A stretch of DNA of 64,000 nucleotides from Rhyacichthys aspro (GCA_036850595.1 CM072165.1:13104609-13168608); one strand, 5' to 3'. Positions 9,640 to 23,139 are shown, counted from the stretch's first letter. Notes: generated from the sequence alone by a model not told the origin. Numbers and translations are program-made.

Positions 9640-10390
9640 GTTGTGCTTCCACAATGCAAATGAACATTGCATGCATTTTGTCGTCACTCGGCACATAATG
9701 GTGTTAAAATCCATCTTCACACCTCGCAAATGTCACGAAGGAGAGCTGACAATAAAAGAAATGGAATAAAGACAAATCCAGAACCGCGTTGAAAGATAAA
9801 AATGCAGTCGAATAGCAGTTTATGTCATGAGATGAGCCCCTGTATTTGCATATAGAACGGGAAAGTGCGCCCCAATCACAAGTGATTACAGGAGACGTGG
9901 GGATGCATGCTAATACCACATGAGAAATGAAGCCCTCAGCCGTCCACTTGTGATTGGATTACAAAGATGCACTTTAACGCAGGTCAGGACGGGGCTTAAA
10001 TACGCCCGACCTATCATTTACGTAACAGTATTCCAAGGGCTTCAACAAAATAATGAAAAAGACATCATACATCAGCGAAAAAAAGAAAAAAAAAAAAAAC
10101 GCCCCGGCCTCGTTTTCCCCGTGACTCAATCCACTGTGTTCATTTTTGATGACACTGTCAGCCAGTGGCCTCACCGCGCTCATCGAAAATACTTAGGCGC
10201 TGATAGGAAATCAAAGTTGTGTGCTCAGCCGAGCGCGTCATGCGGACGTGTTTGCCCGTGGAGAGAGAAAAGCGGCCTGTTGTTGCGGTGACAGGGGTGA
10301 CATTGCTCTGAGGCTGCCATTTCTACTGCAGCCGGCTTCTACGTCTGAGAGCCAGGTTTGATTGACTGCTGTGGATCCGACCCTATCAGA
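9640..10390. other. Non-coding stretch resembling a conserved non-coding element
   Basis: Balanced composition with dense homeodomain- and POU-like words: ATGCAAATGAACATTGCATGCATTT-type text near 9654-9680, ATTTGCATAT near 9843, and AATCACAAGTGATTA near 9874. There is no open coding frame and no repeat hallmark apart from an A-run near 10079-10099. The enhancer-like interpretation is inference. Confidence 0.3.
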
Positions 10391-10844
10391 TGGAACGGTA
10401 TCGCGAAAATGCCAAATATAAATGTGAGAGAAGGAAAAAGATCAGAACAGACTACTGTGGACTGTCTTCACGTAATCCCATTCAGAAGATCATTGCACAG
10501 CCTCAATACATACAATATGTTGTAATAATTAAAGAGACAGGGATAGGTTATTACTGTTTAAGAAGTAAACTATGATCCAAGGTTATTAATAAGGGCGTAA
10601 AAGAGCAGTTTTTTGTTTGTATGTTTCTAGTTTATTCAACAGCTCAGTACAGCTCCTGAATGAAAGACTTAATATTCGCAGCACAAAAAATTGGAAGTGT
10701 TCTTTTGGTTTTGCTTTTTGATCTGTGATGCCACAAAAACACAGATGGCAAGAAGGGGAACCATTTCAAATCAGTTTTAATTCATTTGTATTTAATCAGT
10801 GCACCGAACAGTAGAAGGCCAAACCTGACTGGCATCTCTTAAGT
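10391..10844. other. No gene seen
   Basis: Mixed AT-rich sequence with no supportable feature. Confidence 0.4.
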
Positions 10845-10910
10845 CAGTGGTTCTCAAACTGTGGGACAAGGATCACTGGTGCTACTCAGGCTGACTGAAA
10901 TTCACTATTA
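10845..10910 (+). mobile_element. hAT element terminus, truncated
   Basis: CAGTGGTTCTCAAACTGTGG at 10845-10864 is the classic left end of many vertebrate hAT miniature elements. I did not find the matching right end within the next kilobase, so this is a fragment. Confidence 0.55.
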
Positions 10911-13311
10911 TTGCCAGGAATTAATTTTATTTTTAATTGCTTCTCCTTTTATCGTCCACCAAAGAGACCACATAATCCATTTTAATTTTATACATTTGAT
11001 AATTTTTTTATTTTTTAACTACTTAAAAAACCTACTAAAATCCCTTTAAATACCGAACCACCTACAGCTAACTACTTAAAACCTGCCATCGTCCAACTAA
11101 AACCAGAATACCTCAGTTGGTCATTTTCCTGTAGATAACAGTGATAATACATCTAATTTATTTTGAAATAAAATGACACTTCTCTGTATCCTTGTATTAT
11201 CGTCCAACTGTATATTTATTTGTAGCTGGTACTTATTATTAACAAATATTTAATGAGATGGCACGCAGTGTGAAACTTAGACAGTCACTGTCATAACTGT
11301 TTCTAGCATTGCATTATAAACAAATGCCATGATTTGTGCTCACACCAAACATTGGGCTAATTTGGAACACCATTAGCCAACATATGTATTCATTGTAGAC
11401 ACTCAGATATTTGAAGGATTCTACCAGCTCGATTTCCTTCCCTAAGTAAGATGTAGGAGTAAGATGGTACTCTTTTACAGAACTGAAAGGAACTGTATCT
11501 CTTTTATTCTAATTGTCCGAAATATTTACACTACAGGCACATGGTTGCAAATTTATGGGGCCTTATAAGTGGCAAGCAACAAACCACCATTGTCCTTTTT
11601 CTAATATCTTATAAATGTATGGCTTACAAATGTACATTGACATGAACCTAGTAATAACCAGTTAATAACCTCTTTATAAGCCATTTATAAGGAAAGCTTT
11701 ATTGTAAATCGGTACAGACACCTTGATTGAACCGCCTGTGTTGGTTTATTTTCTGGCATTTCATGAGCAAACACCTGAAAGAAATGACTTTGTGAGTATA
11801 AAAATAACACAGATGGCTATAAGCAAGAATAACTTGTGACTGTTAGAACAGAAACAAGGCCATGTTTAATTGAAAAGCAAAATGAAAGTCATGCCAACTT
11901 GCGTTATTAAATTGAATAATTGAAACCAGCACTTTTCTTAATTAAAATCCTCATACTTTTTTGTAAACATATCCAAAAATTCTCACTGCCTTAGGGTCGA
12001 ATTTTAACCTTTTCCTCAAACTTCTGGATTATCGGTATGTCATGCATTTTTATAGTCGAGAAAAAATAAAAGTAAAATGTTTTTCCAATACCTGCTGAGA
12101 AACAATTAAAATCAATGAGACATTAGAGACACAAGATTTCCATTTGATTTTGTCGAAGCCTGAGAAAAAGTAATGGAATAAATAAATTTTCTTGGGTGGA
12201 AATGTCAAGATCCTTGCTCTTTTCTTTTTTTTTAACACCATCCTTAAACGTTGATGCTCTGTGTTGGTTTTGAATCGATTGATAGTATGAGTTCAATATA
12301 TCAGTAAAAAAAGGAAAGAAAAAAAAAAAGAAACTGTTTTTATTTGAAAATTGAGTATGTGTTCATTCGGGATTTCAAAATGTGAATTGAAAAATGTGAA
12401 AAAATTTAATCTTCAATATTGACGAATGGAAATTAGTCCAGAGCCTTGTATTTTTGTTTAAATATTCAAAATCAGTTAAACTTTTTACCCAAATAACATT
12501 CAAATATCACAGGTCATATCATTATCACAATATTAAAAGTACTTCTCCCGTACTGCCTGTTTTTTTTAATTTTTTCCCTGATGTTGTGCAAACAATGACA
12601 ATGCCAGCCAAACCCTGCCAACTCTGGTGTGAGCCTTTGCCTTTGTGGCCTTTTTTTTTTTTTTTTCCGCCAATCTGGCATTTGGATGATGAAACTGCTG
12701 CTGCTGTGTTCTGACACGACCTGTCCCTTCGCATCAGGCCGTCGTGATGGAGACCGTCAGCGTGTCGCGTTTGTTCCTGACTCATAAATCCCCCGAACAA
12801 CTCATGTAACATTCACATACACACAAGCCTGAACAAATGACTGCGGGCCGTACATTTGTGTACACACAGAGGCGACTCCACCCGACTGTCAATTATGACA
12901 AGTAAGACGGACAAATCAGATATGTCCAGAGTTTTTAAAAGGACACACATCTCTGTAGAAAATGCATCGTTAGTTTGCATGTTACATCTCACATGAGCAC
13001 ACACACCGACGCGCATTCTTCTGATTTCCGATATATCTAACAGAACAAGTGTGAGTGAGCTTAATGGCCGATAAAAGTGGCTTTTATGTCTCAGCAGCTT
13101 GCAGCTCACGATCAGTACTTTCTTATTTACACAGTGTGAGGAGGAGGAGGAGGAGGAGCGGCGCTGGAGCAGAGGAGGTGGTGGAAGTGAGGGGAATGTC
13201 AAAGTTAAAAGAAACAGCGGCGGAGAGACTGCAAACAGTGACACTGACTCGAGCCAAATGAGGATATTAAAGCCACGTCTCCACTCACCAGTGTTGCCAA
13301 CTCCTCAGTGA
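10911..13311. other. Gene-free AT-rich region; CNE-like tail at 12690-13270
   Basis: 10911-12690 is AT-rich with A/T runs (12310-12330, 12649-12667) and no exon. 12690-13270 is more balanced, with a short GAG/GGA array at 13137-13160, and resembles single-copy conserved sequence. Open frames on both strands there overlap each other and show no splice context. Confidence 0.35.
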
Positions 13312-14090
13312 GGAAAGTAGCTATTGGCTGTTCTAAAAGCAGTAGTGAAATGTAGCAAAGAAAAAATACAGAGTATTGTACTTAACTGTACTTTACTTAT
13401 GTTGATTTAAAAGAAGGTATTTTGACTTTTACTCCACTACATTTCACAGCAAATATCTGTACTTTCTACTCCACTACATTTTTACATTGGTTTACAAGTA
13501 AATTAGCATCTGTAAAATGTTGTAAATGTGCAAATGAAATGTTACAGGGCTATATAACTATTTCCCTAAACCTATAGCGCAGTTTTACAAAGCTCCCTTA
13601 AACGCGACATGTGTCAAACTATTGAACAGACACATACAGGTTAACTTCACCTTAATTATTAGCCTAATGATTTATGAAGATCAACCACCAAAGTCATGAA
13701 GGATGCTCTGAACATGTCAAATCCTGACAGTGGAAGAGTTATTAATAAAAATCAGACTGATTAAGGAACAATACTTTCTCTCATGTTCTGTTGAGCAACA
13801 AGGATGCAGTCTTTATGTGACTCTGATATTAATGAGTTTTTAATCCTTGTTAATTAGTATCCAACCAACCTTTGTATTAATGAATTAAATAAAATGTACA
13901 TTGATTAGTTGTTAAAGCTGAGTCAAATACTGTTTTATACTTTTAACTACATTTAAAAGCAAGTACCATAATACCTTTAAGTAATAATTTGAATCCGATA
14001 CTTTTACTTTTACTTGAGTACATTTCTACCTTTATCTGTATTGTACCTAAGTAGAGAAATTGAGTACTTCCTCCACCACTACCTAAAATT
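13312..14090. repeat. Fish interspersed repeat rich in TACTTTTACT words
   Basis: TTTTACTCCACTACATTTCA, TCTGTACTTTCTACTCCACT and CTTTTACTTGAGTACATTTC are typical of a common fish DNA-transposon-like repeat. The ends AGTAGTGAAATGTAGC (left) and the reverse complement AGTGGTGGAGGAAGTACTC (right) form an imperfect inverted pair. It is non-coding. Confidence 0.6.
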
Positions 14091-14371
14091 CATTAGAAGT
14101 CGCTAAATGATCTAATTGTCTAATTTGCATGTCCATGTAAGTGTAATGGATGCTGTATGAGAGAGGAATAACGTTTTTAATTTTTTAACCATAAATGGCA
14201 GACTGTTTTTGGTAGAACTGTTGTCGTATGTGTGTTTTTTTGTTTTTTTTACATCACTACATTTAGAAATCAGCCTCACAATACAGCCAATAAGCCTGTT
14301 TATCATCTCCACAAAACAGCTTCAACCAGCCTTTGGATTCAGGGTTTGACAGAGGCTGTGTGAGTCTCCAG

Positions 14372-14930
14372 TCTAACCCCCAGATTCCACTGCATGCGTT
14401 GCGGCTCCGCTCCGCCACGCACTCCACAACAAATACGCGTCCGTTGTTTGAGAGAATTTCCACTGCATCCGCTGACAAGTGGACGAGATACGTAGCAGCA
14501 ACAAACAAGCACAGCATCCAGATTTTCAAAGTAATACAAAAATATACGCATATAAGTTTCTTATTTTGAATATTTATATGTTTATATACACGAGTAAGCA
14601 TTAATTGCAGTAAAATCAGCAAAAACAAAGGTTTTTTTGTGCCCAGTTTAATGAGGAAAATCTCCATGAAGTGAAAGTGATTGCAAACTAAACTTGTTTT
14701 CTGGTCCTCCTTCTTCTGGATAAACAGTTGTATGGGTCCTGCACACGTCTTTATCAATTGCTTTTATTGCGCCATCTCATATTTCTCGCGCATGCTTTCG
14801 AGCTGCTCGGGGCTCCGCTCTGAAGCGCATCTAAAACGCGTCCAGTGAGCGCGGCTGTGCGTCGTCGGTCGGTGGCGTTCCGCAGCGGAGCAGAGCCGCA
14901 ACGTATGCATGCTCTGGACGCTGAGGTGTG
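14372..14930. mobile_element. Non-autonomous DNA transposon with CpG-rich terminal inverted repeats
   Basis: TGCATGCGTTGCGGCTCCGC at 14391-14410 pairs with the reverse complement of 14881-14909 (TGCATACGTTGCGGCTCTGC). The match continues to TCCGC and includes CCAGA outward. Both halves contain further CpG-rich words (ACGCGTCC, AAAACGCGTCC). The open frames across the right half are by-products of GC content. The superfamily is probably hAT or Harbinger, not settled. Confidence 0.6.
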
Positions 14931-16374
14931 AACATCCACTGCTCTGATGCAGCTGAGAGGGACTGCTGCTTGAGGACTGGGCCGTCTGAGTGCACTGGGA
15001 CAGGCCCACAGCAGAACCCACTGCTCATTGAGAACAAGTCTCCTAAAGTCTCCAATAACACCAGGAAATGTTGCTAGATTGTTGCTAGTTGCTTTTATGA
15101 AAAACAGTTGCTTGAGGGGTCTGAATAGTCTCGACAAACACAAAGGCAACGCTCTGTTAATCTTGTAATTTGTCCTTGAGTTTAATGCAATGTAGCTGGG
15201 GAATAAAACGTTTAATTCACAAAACAAGAGCAGTATGACCCTGCATCACTGGAAACAGCTGTTGCTAGTCACTGCATTTTTTTTTAATGTAAAACTAGAA
15301 GCATTGTTTTATTTGTGGAATCTGATTTACCACAAGAACAAGGCTATTTTTATGTGACTAAACTTTTTGTGTTTTTCATTTTGCTTGCTCATTTTTACCT
15401 GAATGAAAACAGACTGCAGTGTTTAGCCTCACCTTGTAATGTCTGTGTCATACTCTTGGATCCAAAGGGAACTTCTACTAAAGTGGTATTCTTTTTTAGG
15501 ATACTTGATTATTTATTTGTTAATAGATACACCTGTTTTATCTATTTGTATGTATGTAATATTTCCATATGTTGCAACTTAAAAAAAATGCTACTTTTGT
15601 TACTTAACTCTGCTTACGTATTTATTAATGTTAAGAGAAAAAAACAGTAGGAAATTAGGTTGAAGAACAAAAAAAGCATTATTATGCATTTTAAAATGAA
15701 AGTATACACTACTAATCTTCAACAGGCCTTTATTTTGTTGGTGAATTAACATCTCCCACTAGCGCAGTGTAGGAAAGCTAGTGGGGCTCACATATGATAA
15801 TGAGATTACTTTATGTTTTATTGTATGTTGTGTTAACATTTTATTTTCTAAAGGGTCTTATTTTAGAAAATGAGAGAAAATCCCAAATCTTGTGCTGAGT
15901 GTGCTGCTGATTATTTATTTGACTTAAAATATATTACTCAATACAATAAGTCTAGGACAAGGCACATTAGATTTATTTATTTTTTTTTTTTTGTATACAT
16001 GAAAAATTATTATGCACTTATTTATTTTTTCCATAATAATTATAAGTCCACCATAATTCTCATTTCCCATTATATTTCTATGTTATTACATTTTTTTCTG
16101 TATAGTTCTACATGGCACATCAAAGAGACAAAAAGAGGCACACTAAACAAGCACTTTATTACTTCATTAGGAACAGCATTTAAAGCAGCCATTTTTCTTT
16201 TTATTTGTTTATTAATTGCTTCTCTTGTTTTGGTTTATTGTCCAAAAAAGATCATTACAACATGTGTCAACAGACAAAAAGCCAGTTTACCAATTAAAAG
16301 TGCAGTAATAATATGATGACAAGTGTATTAATGATTTAAAAGAAGTCAGCTGACCTCAAAAGCTAGACTATAAA
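14931..16374. other. No gene seen, AT-rich
   Basis: Very AT-rich. Long open frames such as 15870-16316 consist of Phe/Ile/Tyr codons from low-complexity T/A sequence and have no coding character. Confidence 0.45.
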
Positions 16375-17260
16375 TGTTTTCTCTGTTGTTTTTTTTTTTT
16401 CATCATGAGATGTCGGATATTAAGACGTCTGATGAAAAGAACCTGGAGTTAAGTGGAGTGAAGCTTTTACAGCCGTCAGCGCTTAATGCATTTTGAAGAA
16501 CTCAATAGGAGCATGTTTTATTTCTGCCCTTTTCATAATTGCCACTTAATAGAACCCTTTTGACATATTTAACAGACGGCAAAGATCTTAAGGTGTTAAA
16601 TCTAAAAAGCAACCCAGGTAAAATGAAGAGCTATGAACTTTTAATGGCAATGGGACAACTTATGCCGGTGTAAAAGCGTTAAAGATAGGTCTATTGTAAA
16701 TACCAGCCGCTCATTTGACACCTCAGATGTCACCCTCGCCTCTGATCATCTCTCCTCATTAAACCCACCCCACAGGGCGACGGTGGCAGCGACGCAAAGT
16801 TCAAGAGTCGAGATGGAAATTTTGACGGGCCCCTCCCTTCCTTAACGCCTCACTCCTCCCCTCGGCTGACAGCTATGAATAAAATATTCCCTTTTTATGC
16901 CAGTTTTTGTCAGGCGTTTGATGCGCCACCTTGTTTCGCGTTGGAAGACAAAGCGTCGAAGCAGCGCTAACTTTGAGGATTTTGATAGCTCGTGTAACGC
17001 CGCTGATGGATCGCTGCTCCTCGCCGCGGCAGATGCTTTAATCAGTGCTCCTTGGATTTGTTGAAGAAAAGGGTGCAATATAAAGTACGGGGGAAAGTTG
17101 AAGTTGTTATTGAGCAAACATTCAAACCTGGTGTTGATATTCTCGGTAGGGTGTCAGACGATGGCTGTCATTTGAAGTGATGGATTGTTGGGTGCGCTTA
17201 TTGTAAGTGCCAGATGCCATATCAAACAGGGCCCATTACTGATAAAAATAGATGGGACAT
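16375..17260. other. CNE-like non-coding stretch
   Basis: Balanced composition with TTTTCATAATTGCCACTTAAT, CTCATTTGACACCTCAGATGTC-type words and homeodomain-like TAAT cores, free of repeats. The minus-strand frame at 16842-17117 lacks splice support. Inference only. Confidence 0.3.
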
Positions 17261-17350
17261 TGACAGTATTACTAACGTTTTAGGAATTCTTATTTAGACT
17301 AGCACTTGACTCTACAAATAAATCAGTTTCTTGCACTGAATGCAGTATTA

Positions 17351-17735
17351 CCGTATTTTCCGGACTATACCAAACCCCAATATATATTTATATAATAAAG
17401 TTAGTTTTTTTTGTTGTTTCACAGTGCACTGAACACACAGTAAAAGTGCTGAGCAGACAGGACAAAGCATGTGTTTTATTCATCTTCTCCTTTAAAAATT
17501 TTTAAAAATGTATAGTCTTAAAATTTTTAAAAAAAAACAAAATGATTAAGAGGGGGAGGGATATTTTGTGTGTCTTGGGTGATGTAAGAATAAAAATGGT
17601 TTCTTGTTTGTACTGACTACCGCGGTGTTGTTATTTAAGCCCCTAGGGCTGAAGAAAAATTATAGAAAAGCCCACTGTATAAGCATGGTTCAAAGCGTGG
17701 GAAAAAAGTAGCGGCTTATAGTCCGGAAAATACGG
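17351..17735. mobile_element. Miniature DNA transposon with perfect 19-bp inverted ends
   Basis: CCGTATTTTCCGGACTATA (17351-17369) is the exact reverse complement of TATAGTCCGGAAAATACGG (17717-17735). TA flanks both sides (17349-17350 and 17736-17737). The 385-bp interior has no transposase. A TA target with short ends fits a Tc1/mariner-like or related superfamily. The CCGTATTTTCC-type terminus is very common in fish. Confidence 0.85.
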
Positions 17736-17737
17736 TA

Positions 17738-18770
17738 GTCTTTTTCTTTGGTTTACTGGTTAAATAAAGGTCAAAGAAAATAAATAATACTCAAAAACAG
17801 TAGCACCGTTAAACAGCCTTATCATTTGCAGACCATTAGGAATGCAATCATATAGAATCCCTTCTACTTATAGAGATGTGCCCTATATGGCAGTCCAGTA
17901 TAGGCCCAAATCACTTCAGCAGCCGCAAAACGGACCAAGTGGTGATTGTTTATGTTACAATTTTAATGCATTATTGTTCAGTGCAATACCAAAAGTGGCC
18001 ACTGGTAAAGTGTATTTATGTCACATTTCTGCACAGATTGACTCCCAAATATTAGCATTTCAATCATCTGTGTTATTCTGAATAGATGTGTGTACATGAC
18101 AGTATGAATGACACAAACATTAATTGGCTGTCAATGATGCCAGAAGAATGTATTAATACTGACAAACAGCTCTTTCAGGAAAAAATATGTTAAAGCCCCA
18201 GAAATTACTACTTATAGACTACTATAAACATTATGGAAACTATATGTGGTTGTTCAGCAAGGTATATAATAAGAAAATTCACAATATGCCACTCAAACAC
18301 ACTTAATACATCTAGAATGTTGTTCATGTAAACCCATTTTAAAAATACTATCCCTTCACTTGTGTTTTGAGAAATTACTGAGAAAAAGAACACTGGGTAA
18401 TACTGGGAAAAGATGGAAGGATTTGAAAATCTCCACAACATTTCTCTTTTTAACCTAAACCGGAAAGCTCTCAGTGCCGTGACGTAATACGAAATCAGAA
18501 ATGTCTTGCCAAAATTGTGGAAAAAAACTTAAATTTGCCAAATGCAACATTTCGAACAACAAATGCAAAAATAAAAGGTATTGGTTTTGACTAGAAAGAC
18601 ATTGTAAGGTTAAAAACACTGGCACATTTTTATCTTATATAATACTGTACATTCTTTTAGTGGAAACAATGACATTTCTTGGTCATTTTTGTTGATGCTA
18701 TGAAATCCAAGCTGCACAAAAGAGGAATTTGCCCAGGCTTATCCTTCTTTGACTGACATCTAACATTTAC
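17738..18770. other. No gene seen
   Basis: AT-rich, with small frames only. The text around 18440-18520 (GACGTAATACGAAATC) may be an old repeat but cannot be assigned. Confidence 0.4.
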
Positions 18771-19560
18771 CAGCAGACATACAGTATATTTACCTCTTTT
18801 TTTGATGCTCCGTCCCCTATCATCGCCACTGAGATGTGTCTGCTTTTTTTTTTATTTTTTTTTTAGCCGTCACCGAGGTACCTGATGTCAAGGCTTCAAA
18901 AAGATATATCAAAGCCGAGTGGCAGGAGCGGTATTTGCAGAGAGACGAGGCGGCCGGGGGTGTCTGTATCTATTTGGGGCAGCGAGCTGAGGGCACAATT
19001 TAGTTTGAAGTTTGCGGGCGGTGAGAAAACCTGGGCTCTGAAGTGAAGTCTCGCCTTGAGTGAGACCTTCAGAGACTGGAAGAGGGCTGTGATCATTTCG
19101 AACCCCCTGGAAGACCAAGAACTCTTCTGCACAAGTTGTTTTTATCTAATCGTCACGTCTCGTGCAACAAAAACGATATTGAAGCCGCCTTGATTTTTTT
19201 ACGATCGCAAAACTGTCACTGGGTGTTTATTTAAACCTGACATCAAGCTCTTTTTAAACTGACAAAAAATAATTGCGACTTGATCGAGTCTGAATTGACA
19301 GGTCAGTGTTTTATGAAGACGCCGCGATGCGAGCACTTAGAAGGTATCGAACAGAGCATTTTGTCTTGCTCTTTTGAAGACACAACCTTTCGCTGAAAAT
19401 GAAATGCACTATTGATTAAGAGTGAAAGCCGGAGTTAATAGAGGCGCTGACAGAAGCAGGGCGAGATGAGCTGCGCGGACCTACACCAGTCAAAGGCCAC
19501 TTTTTGACGGGCAACACATAGAGGGAAGCGAGTCCACCTCCGTAAGTTTACTCTGACTTT
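18771..19560. other. CNE-like non-coding stretch
   Basis: A mixed-composition segment (GATGCTCCGTCCCCTATCAT, GGCAGCGAGCTGAGGGC) with no repeat signature. Overlapping frames on the minus strand contradict each other and look like shadows of composition. Inference only. Confidence 0.28.
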
Positions 19561-20735
19561 TTATCCTCGTAAGACCGAGGAGGGAAAAGTTTTCTTTGAA
19601 GCTTTGTAGTTCAAGGTAGGCTCTTAAGTGCATTGAAGGCGTGTGGTGTAAAATGTTCTTTAACAAAATGGAACATGTCCGTCAAAAGTACGTTTTTTTG
19701 TATAGTAACTTTGACATAACACTGAAAAACAGACAGCTCGGTACAACCCAAGGAAGAAGCCATTTTAGTTCCATTTAACTCTATATTCTTTATGTTTTGC
19801 AGCATTTTAAAGGAATTACATTAAAGTAAATAAGACTAGTGCGTTTACATTCATTTAAATTTATGGCACAAACAAGCAGACAGTAGATGTGGTAGGTATC
19901 TTATTTTGCTATGATTAATTTTACGTTTGTTTAAGTGTAATTTTCTCAGAGTGAAGCTAGTGATTAATCTGAAATGCCCACTGATCTGAGGAGGCGCAGG
20001 GGGATGTTTTATCAGTCTGTGGAGCAAATGAACTGTTCTTTGCAGATGATGGGAAGGATTAAGGCTGGTGCATAGGCAGCAAACGCTAATGCTAATGGAA
20101 CCAGCTATACAAGGGGTGCCTCAACTCCCAATTTGTCAACTCGGGCACTGTGCTGATAATGTAGGCTACAATCAAACATAAGTCATGGTCTCTTTAGCTC
20201 ACCGAATAAAGTAATTGAATCCTGATTTGGTCTCTGTTCTTATTAGTCATTAGCATAGAATTAACGATTCTTTTTTATGGTTTTCAAAACAAAAAAGGCA
20301 TAAAGTGGTATCGGTCACAGTGCAAAGAGAGTTGGGCTGGTGAGGCTAGAGACTGAACAAGATGATCAAGAAGAGAAAATCGTATTTGTTGTTTGGATGT
20401 GAACTGAACAGTATAAGGCAGCCTCACCGGGAGTTTCATATTTGTCCAAATATGTGTGTGGGCTCACTTTTCCAGCAAGAACAGATAATCATTTCTCATC
20501 TCGAGGTTACTTTTTTGAAAATAAAGAGGACCACTGTGACACTGGCATTGTATTTGCACATTTCCAGCCGAATGTGTATATTTGGAAGGTCATGCTCAAA
20601 ACATATTGGGTCCATTTAAAACACCATTTGACCTTTTTATTGTGTAAGATAGGACTAACTGTGAACTGAAGAGTATGCTAGATTTGATAAACACTCACAT
20701 AAATCAATAGTTAGGTCTCTGGAGAATATTACACA
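19561..20735. other. No gene seen
   Basis: AT-rich, no supportable exon or repeat. Confidence 0.4.
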
Positions 20736-21310
20736 TTTGAAAACACAATGTTCCTTATGCTTCAAATCAGACATTTATCCTCACGCCGACCCCAATCAAA
20801 AAACAATCCTCTGCGATAAAATAGCTATGAAGAAAATGTACGCAGCATCTCTCTCATTCGCGCAGAGCACATATCAGCCCAACAGGCAGATCAATTTTCT
20901 GCCTGACCTCATCAGGTTTAAGAGGTGAGACTCGGCTCCCAGTCCATTAAGCTCATTAGGAAATGAGTGAGAAATGCTATGTGAGAAGGGAGTAATCTGA
21001 GAGAGTGGAGTGTGCGATATCACAGCTTCAGACCCGTCTCTCTTCGTCCTGGCACACATTTACACTCCCACGAATCCCGTAAATGTGTGCTTTTCACGTA
21101 TACTCTTCCTTTTTTGCTTTTTATTATTACATTTTAGTTTTCTTGTCACACATGACCCTCTTCGGAGCGGCTCTTTCTACATTAAAAGCCGGTAAAATGG
21201 TGTAATTAGTCACATTTAGCCCAGGCTGGAGTGGTCCCCAGCTGCCTCACCATAGAAGAGCTTTTAACTTCCCATGAGCCCAGCTGCACACTGCTCCCAT
21301 CTTGACCTAC
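20736..21310. other. CNE-like non-coding stretch
   Basis: The text around 20760-21060 (ATTTATCCTCACGCCGACCC, CCATTAAGCTCATTAGG) is non-repetitive and balanced, with TAAT/ATTA cores. No intron-exon structure is visible. Inference only. Confidence 0.28.
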
Positions 21311-23139
21311 ATCATAAAAACCCAATGTGACTAAACCTTTTGACCAAAAGCACTGCAAAATCCCACCATGTAGCAAAAAATGTGTAGCGGAAAAATAAAA
21401 AATCCGGTTCCCTATTATACATCCCTTTACGAAAATAGTACACTGGCAGGTCAGACATTATTGATTTTATTTTGTAGATGACCTGCAAAGTAAAACTGGA
21501 ACAAGTTTGATGTTAAATGTAACTTCTAGACATGTTTTAAAAAATTTTATTTAAAGAATCTAGTCTGTGCTTAAAGCCTTAGTCACAATTTGAATTGATT
21601 TTTGGCAATCTTATACCATTTATTACCTGTCAGACTCTAAAAGACTACAACCAGCATCAAGTTGTTGTATTTGAACATGTTTTGAGAAAATAATGTCAGA
21701 TGTATGACACTCAATTAAAGCAGCAAAATGATGAATGAGTGATTTGGCCTCAACTGACTTTTTAATTGATATCTAATGTCTTAAAGGATGCTCATTGTTG
21801 GCTGCAAGACACCTAGGCCTTGTACTAGAAAGGTAGTTGCAGACTTACTAGAAAGATAAGTCTCTCCATCCCGGTTAGACAAGCCCTATCAATCCTGGTC
21901 TGGATCAGTGGTATCATTGGGTTAACCCTGCAGCACTAAACGACCAATCACATGTCAGGTCGGAGAGAGTCAACAAGAAGAGTTACACACGACAAAACAA
22001 ATGTGTGAAACAAATAGCACCATAAACTGAATGAACAGCACATAAGCACAAAGCAGCTAAAGACTTACACCCAACGAAAGTGTAGAGTCTTTGTTTTAAC
22101 CCTTGTTCTATGTCAAGGAAATGTGTGTAGGTGCATTTATTGAGATACTTTTCGCTGTTATTGTTCCCTAGCCCTGGTAAAGAATAGTGTTTTCTAATGA
22201 ATTTTCGAATTCTCAAGTTATATCCACTGTATTATGACTGTGTGAGATGTTTTTGTTACATTGGGATTACTACAAGATTTGTAAAAAAAACAGATTTCCA
22301 GCATGTTTTGCTTTCAAATTTACAAAACATGATGAAAAGCTGCAAATTTTATGTTTTTACTCATATCTAGTTTATCTGGTTTCCCATTAAGGACAAGACA
22401 ACAACAATGCCTCATGAAACAAACTAGAAAAAAATAGGAATTTCCATTATTTCTGTCAAACTTCAAGATTACAGGCAACTGTGACAAAAAATCTAAAAAA
22501 ATAAAATAAAATTGTGTACAAATGTTTGTGTGTGACTGAGAGAAGATAAGTAGAGACACATACAAACACAAAATAGTCTTTTTACCGAAGCACAACCAGT
22601 TTAAAAGCCGCTGCAAAGTTGTCAATAAAACAACAGTGAACCCACCGGCACCAAATGGATATCCACAGACTGCAGACCTACTCATATTATTGAGGACCGG
22701 GGCCTTCAAGGCATCCTTCCATTAAGAGGGACTGTGACAAAAATACATGAAGTTTACGACTCTGAAAAGGCATCTAAAGCACAGCAGTTTAAGGAAGCGT
22801 GATTCATTTTTAATCAATTTTATGCAGTAAAAATCTAACCTGTAAATGCTAAATCTGCAGGAGGCCTCAACTTAACAATCACATATCATTCCTAAGCACA
22901 CCTTTTATACAGACAATGTTAAAAACCTCTTCATTCTGCTCAAATTCATTTGACTTTAAAGAGAATTGATTAGACTAAATCCCAGCCAGTGAGAAGAGGT
23001 AATATGAAAGTGTGGTAATTATGTTTGCAGACAATCTCACCGTGTTGTCTTCCTATTATGCTAGATCATAAACATAACATTGTACAAACAAAAGGCATAT
23101 TTGCTAACTTTGAACCGGTGTGGCAGTCACAGCTGTAAT
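21311..23139. other. No gene seen
   Basis: AT-rich sequence with poly-A stretches near 22490-22510. The 129-codon minus frame at 22320-22709 has hydrophobic low-complexity composition and no splice context. Confidence 0.4.

Noticed and set aside
12813..13244. 143-codon minus-strand gene
   Set aside because: Serine/leucine-rich frame over a GAG/GGA array, with no splice signals and competing frames on the plus strand.
14754..15227. Minus-strand frames of 76-157 codons
   Set aside because: Several frames overlap here, largely because of the CpG-rich right half of a DNA transposon.
15870..16316. 148-codon plus-strand frame
   Set aside because: Phe/Ile/Tyr-rich translation of AT-rich low-complexity sequence.
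22320..22709. 129-codon minus-strand frame
   Set aside because: No homology, coding composition or splice context; stop-poor by chance.
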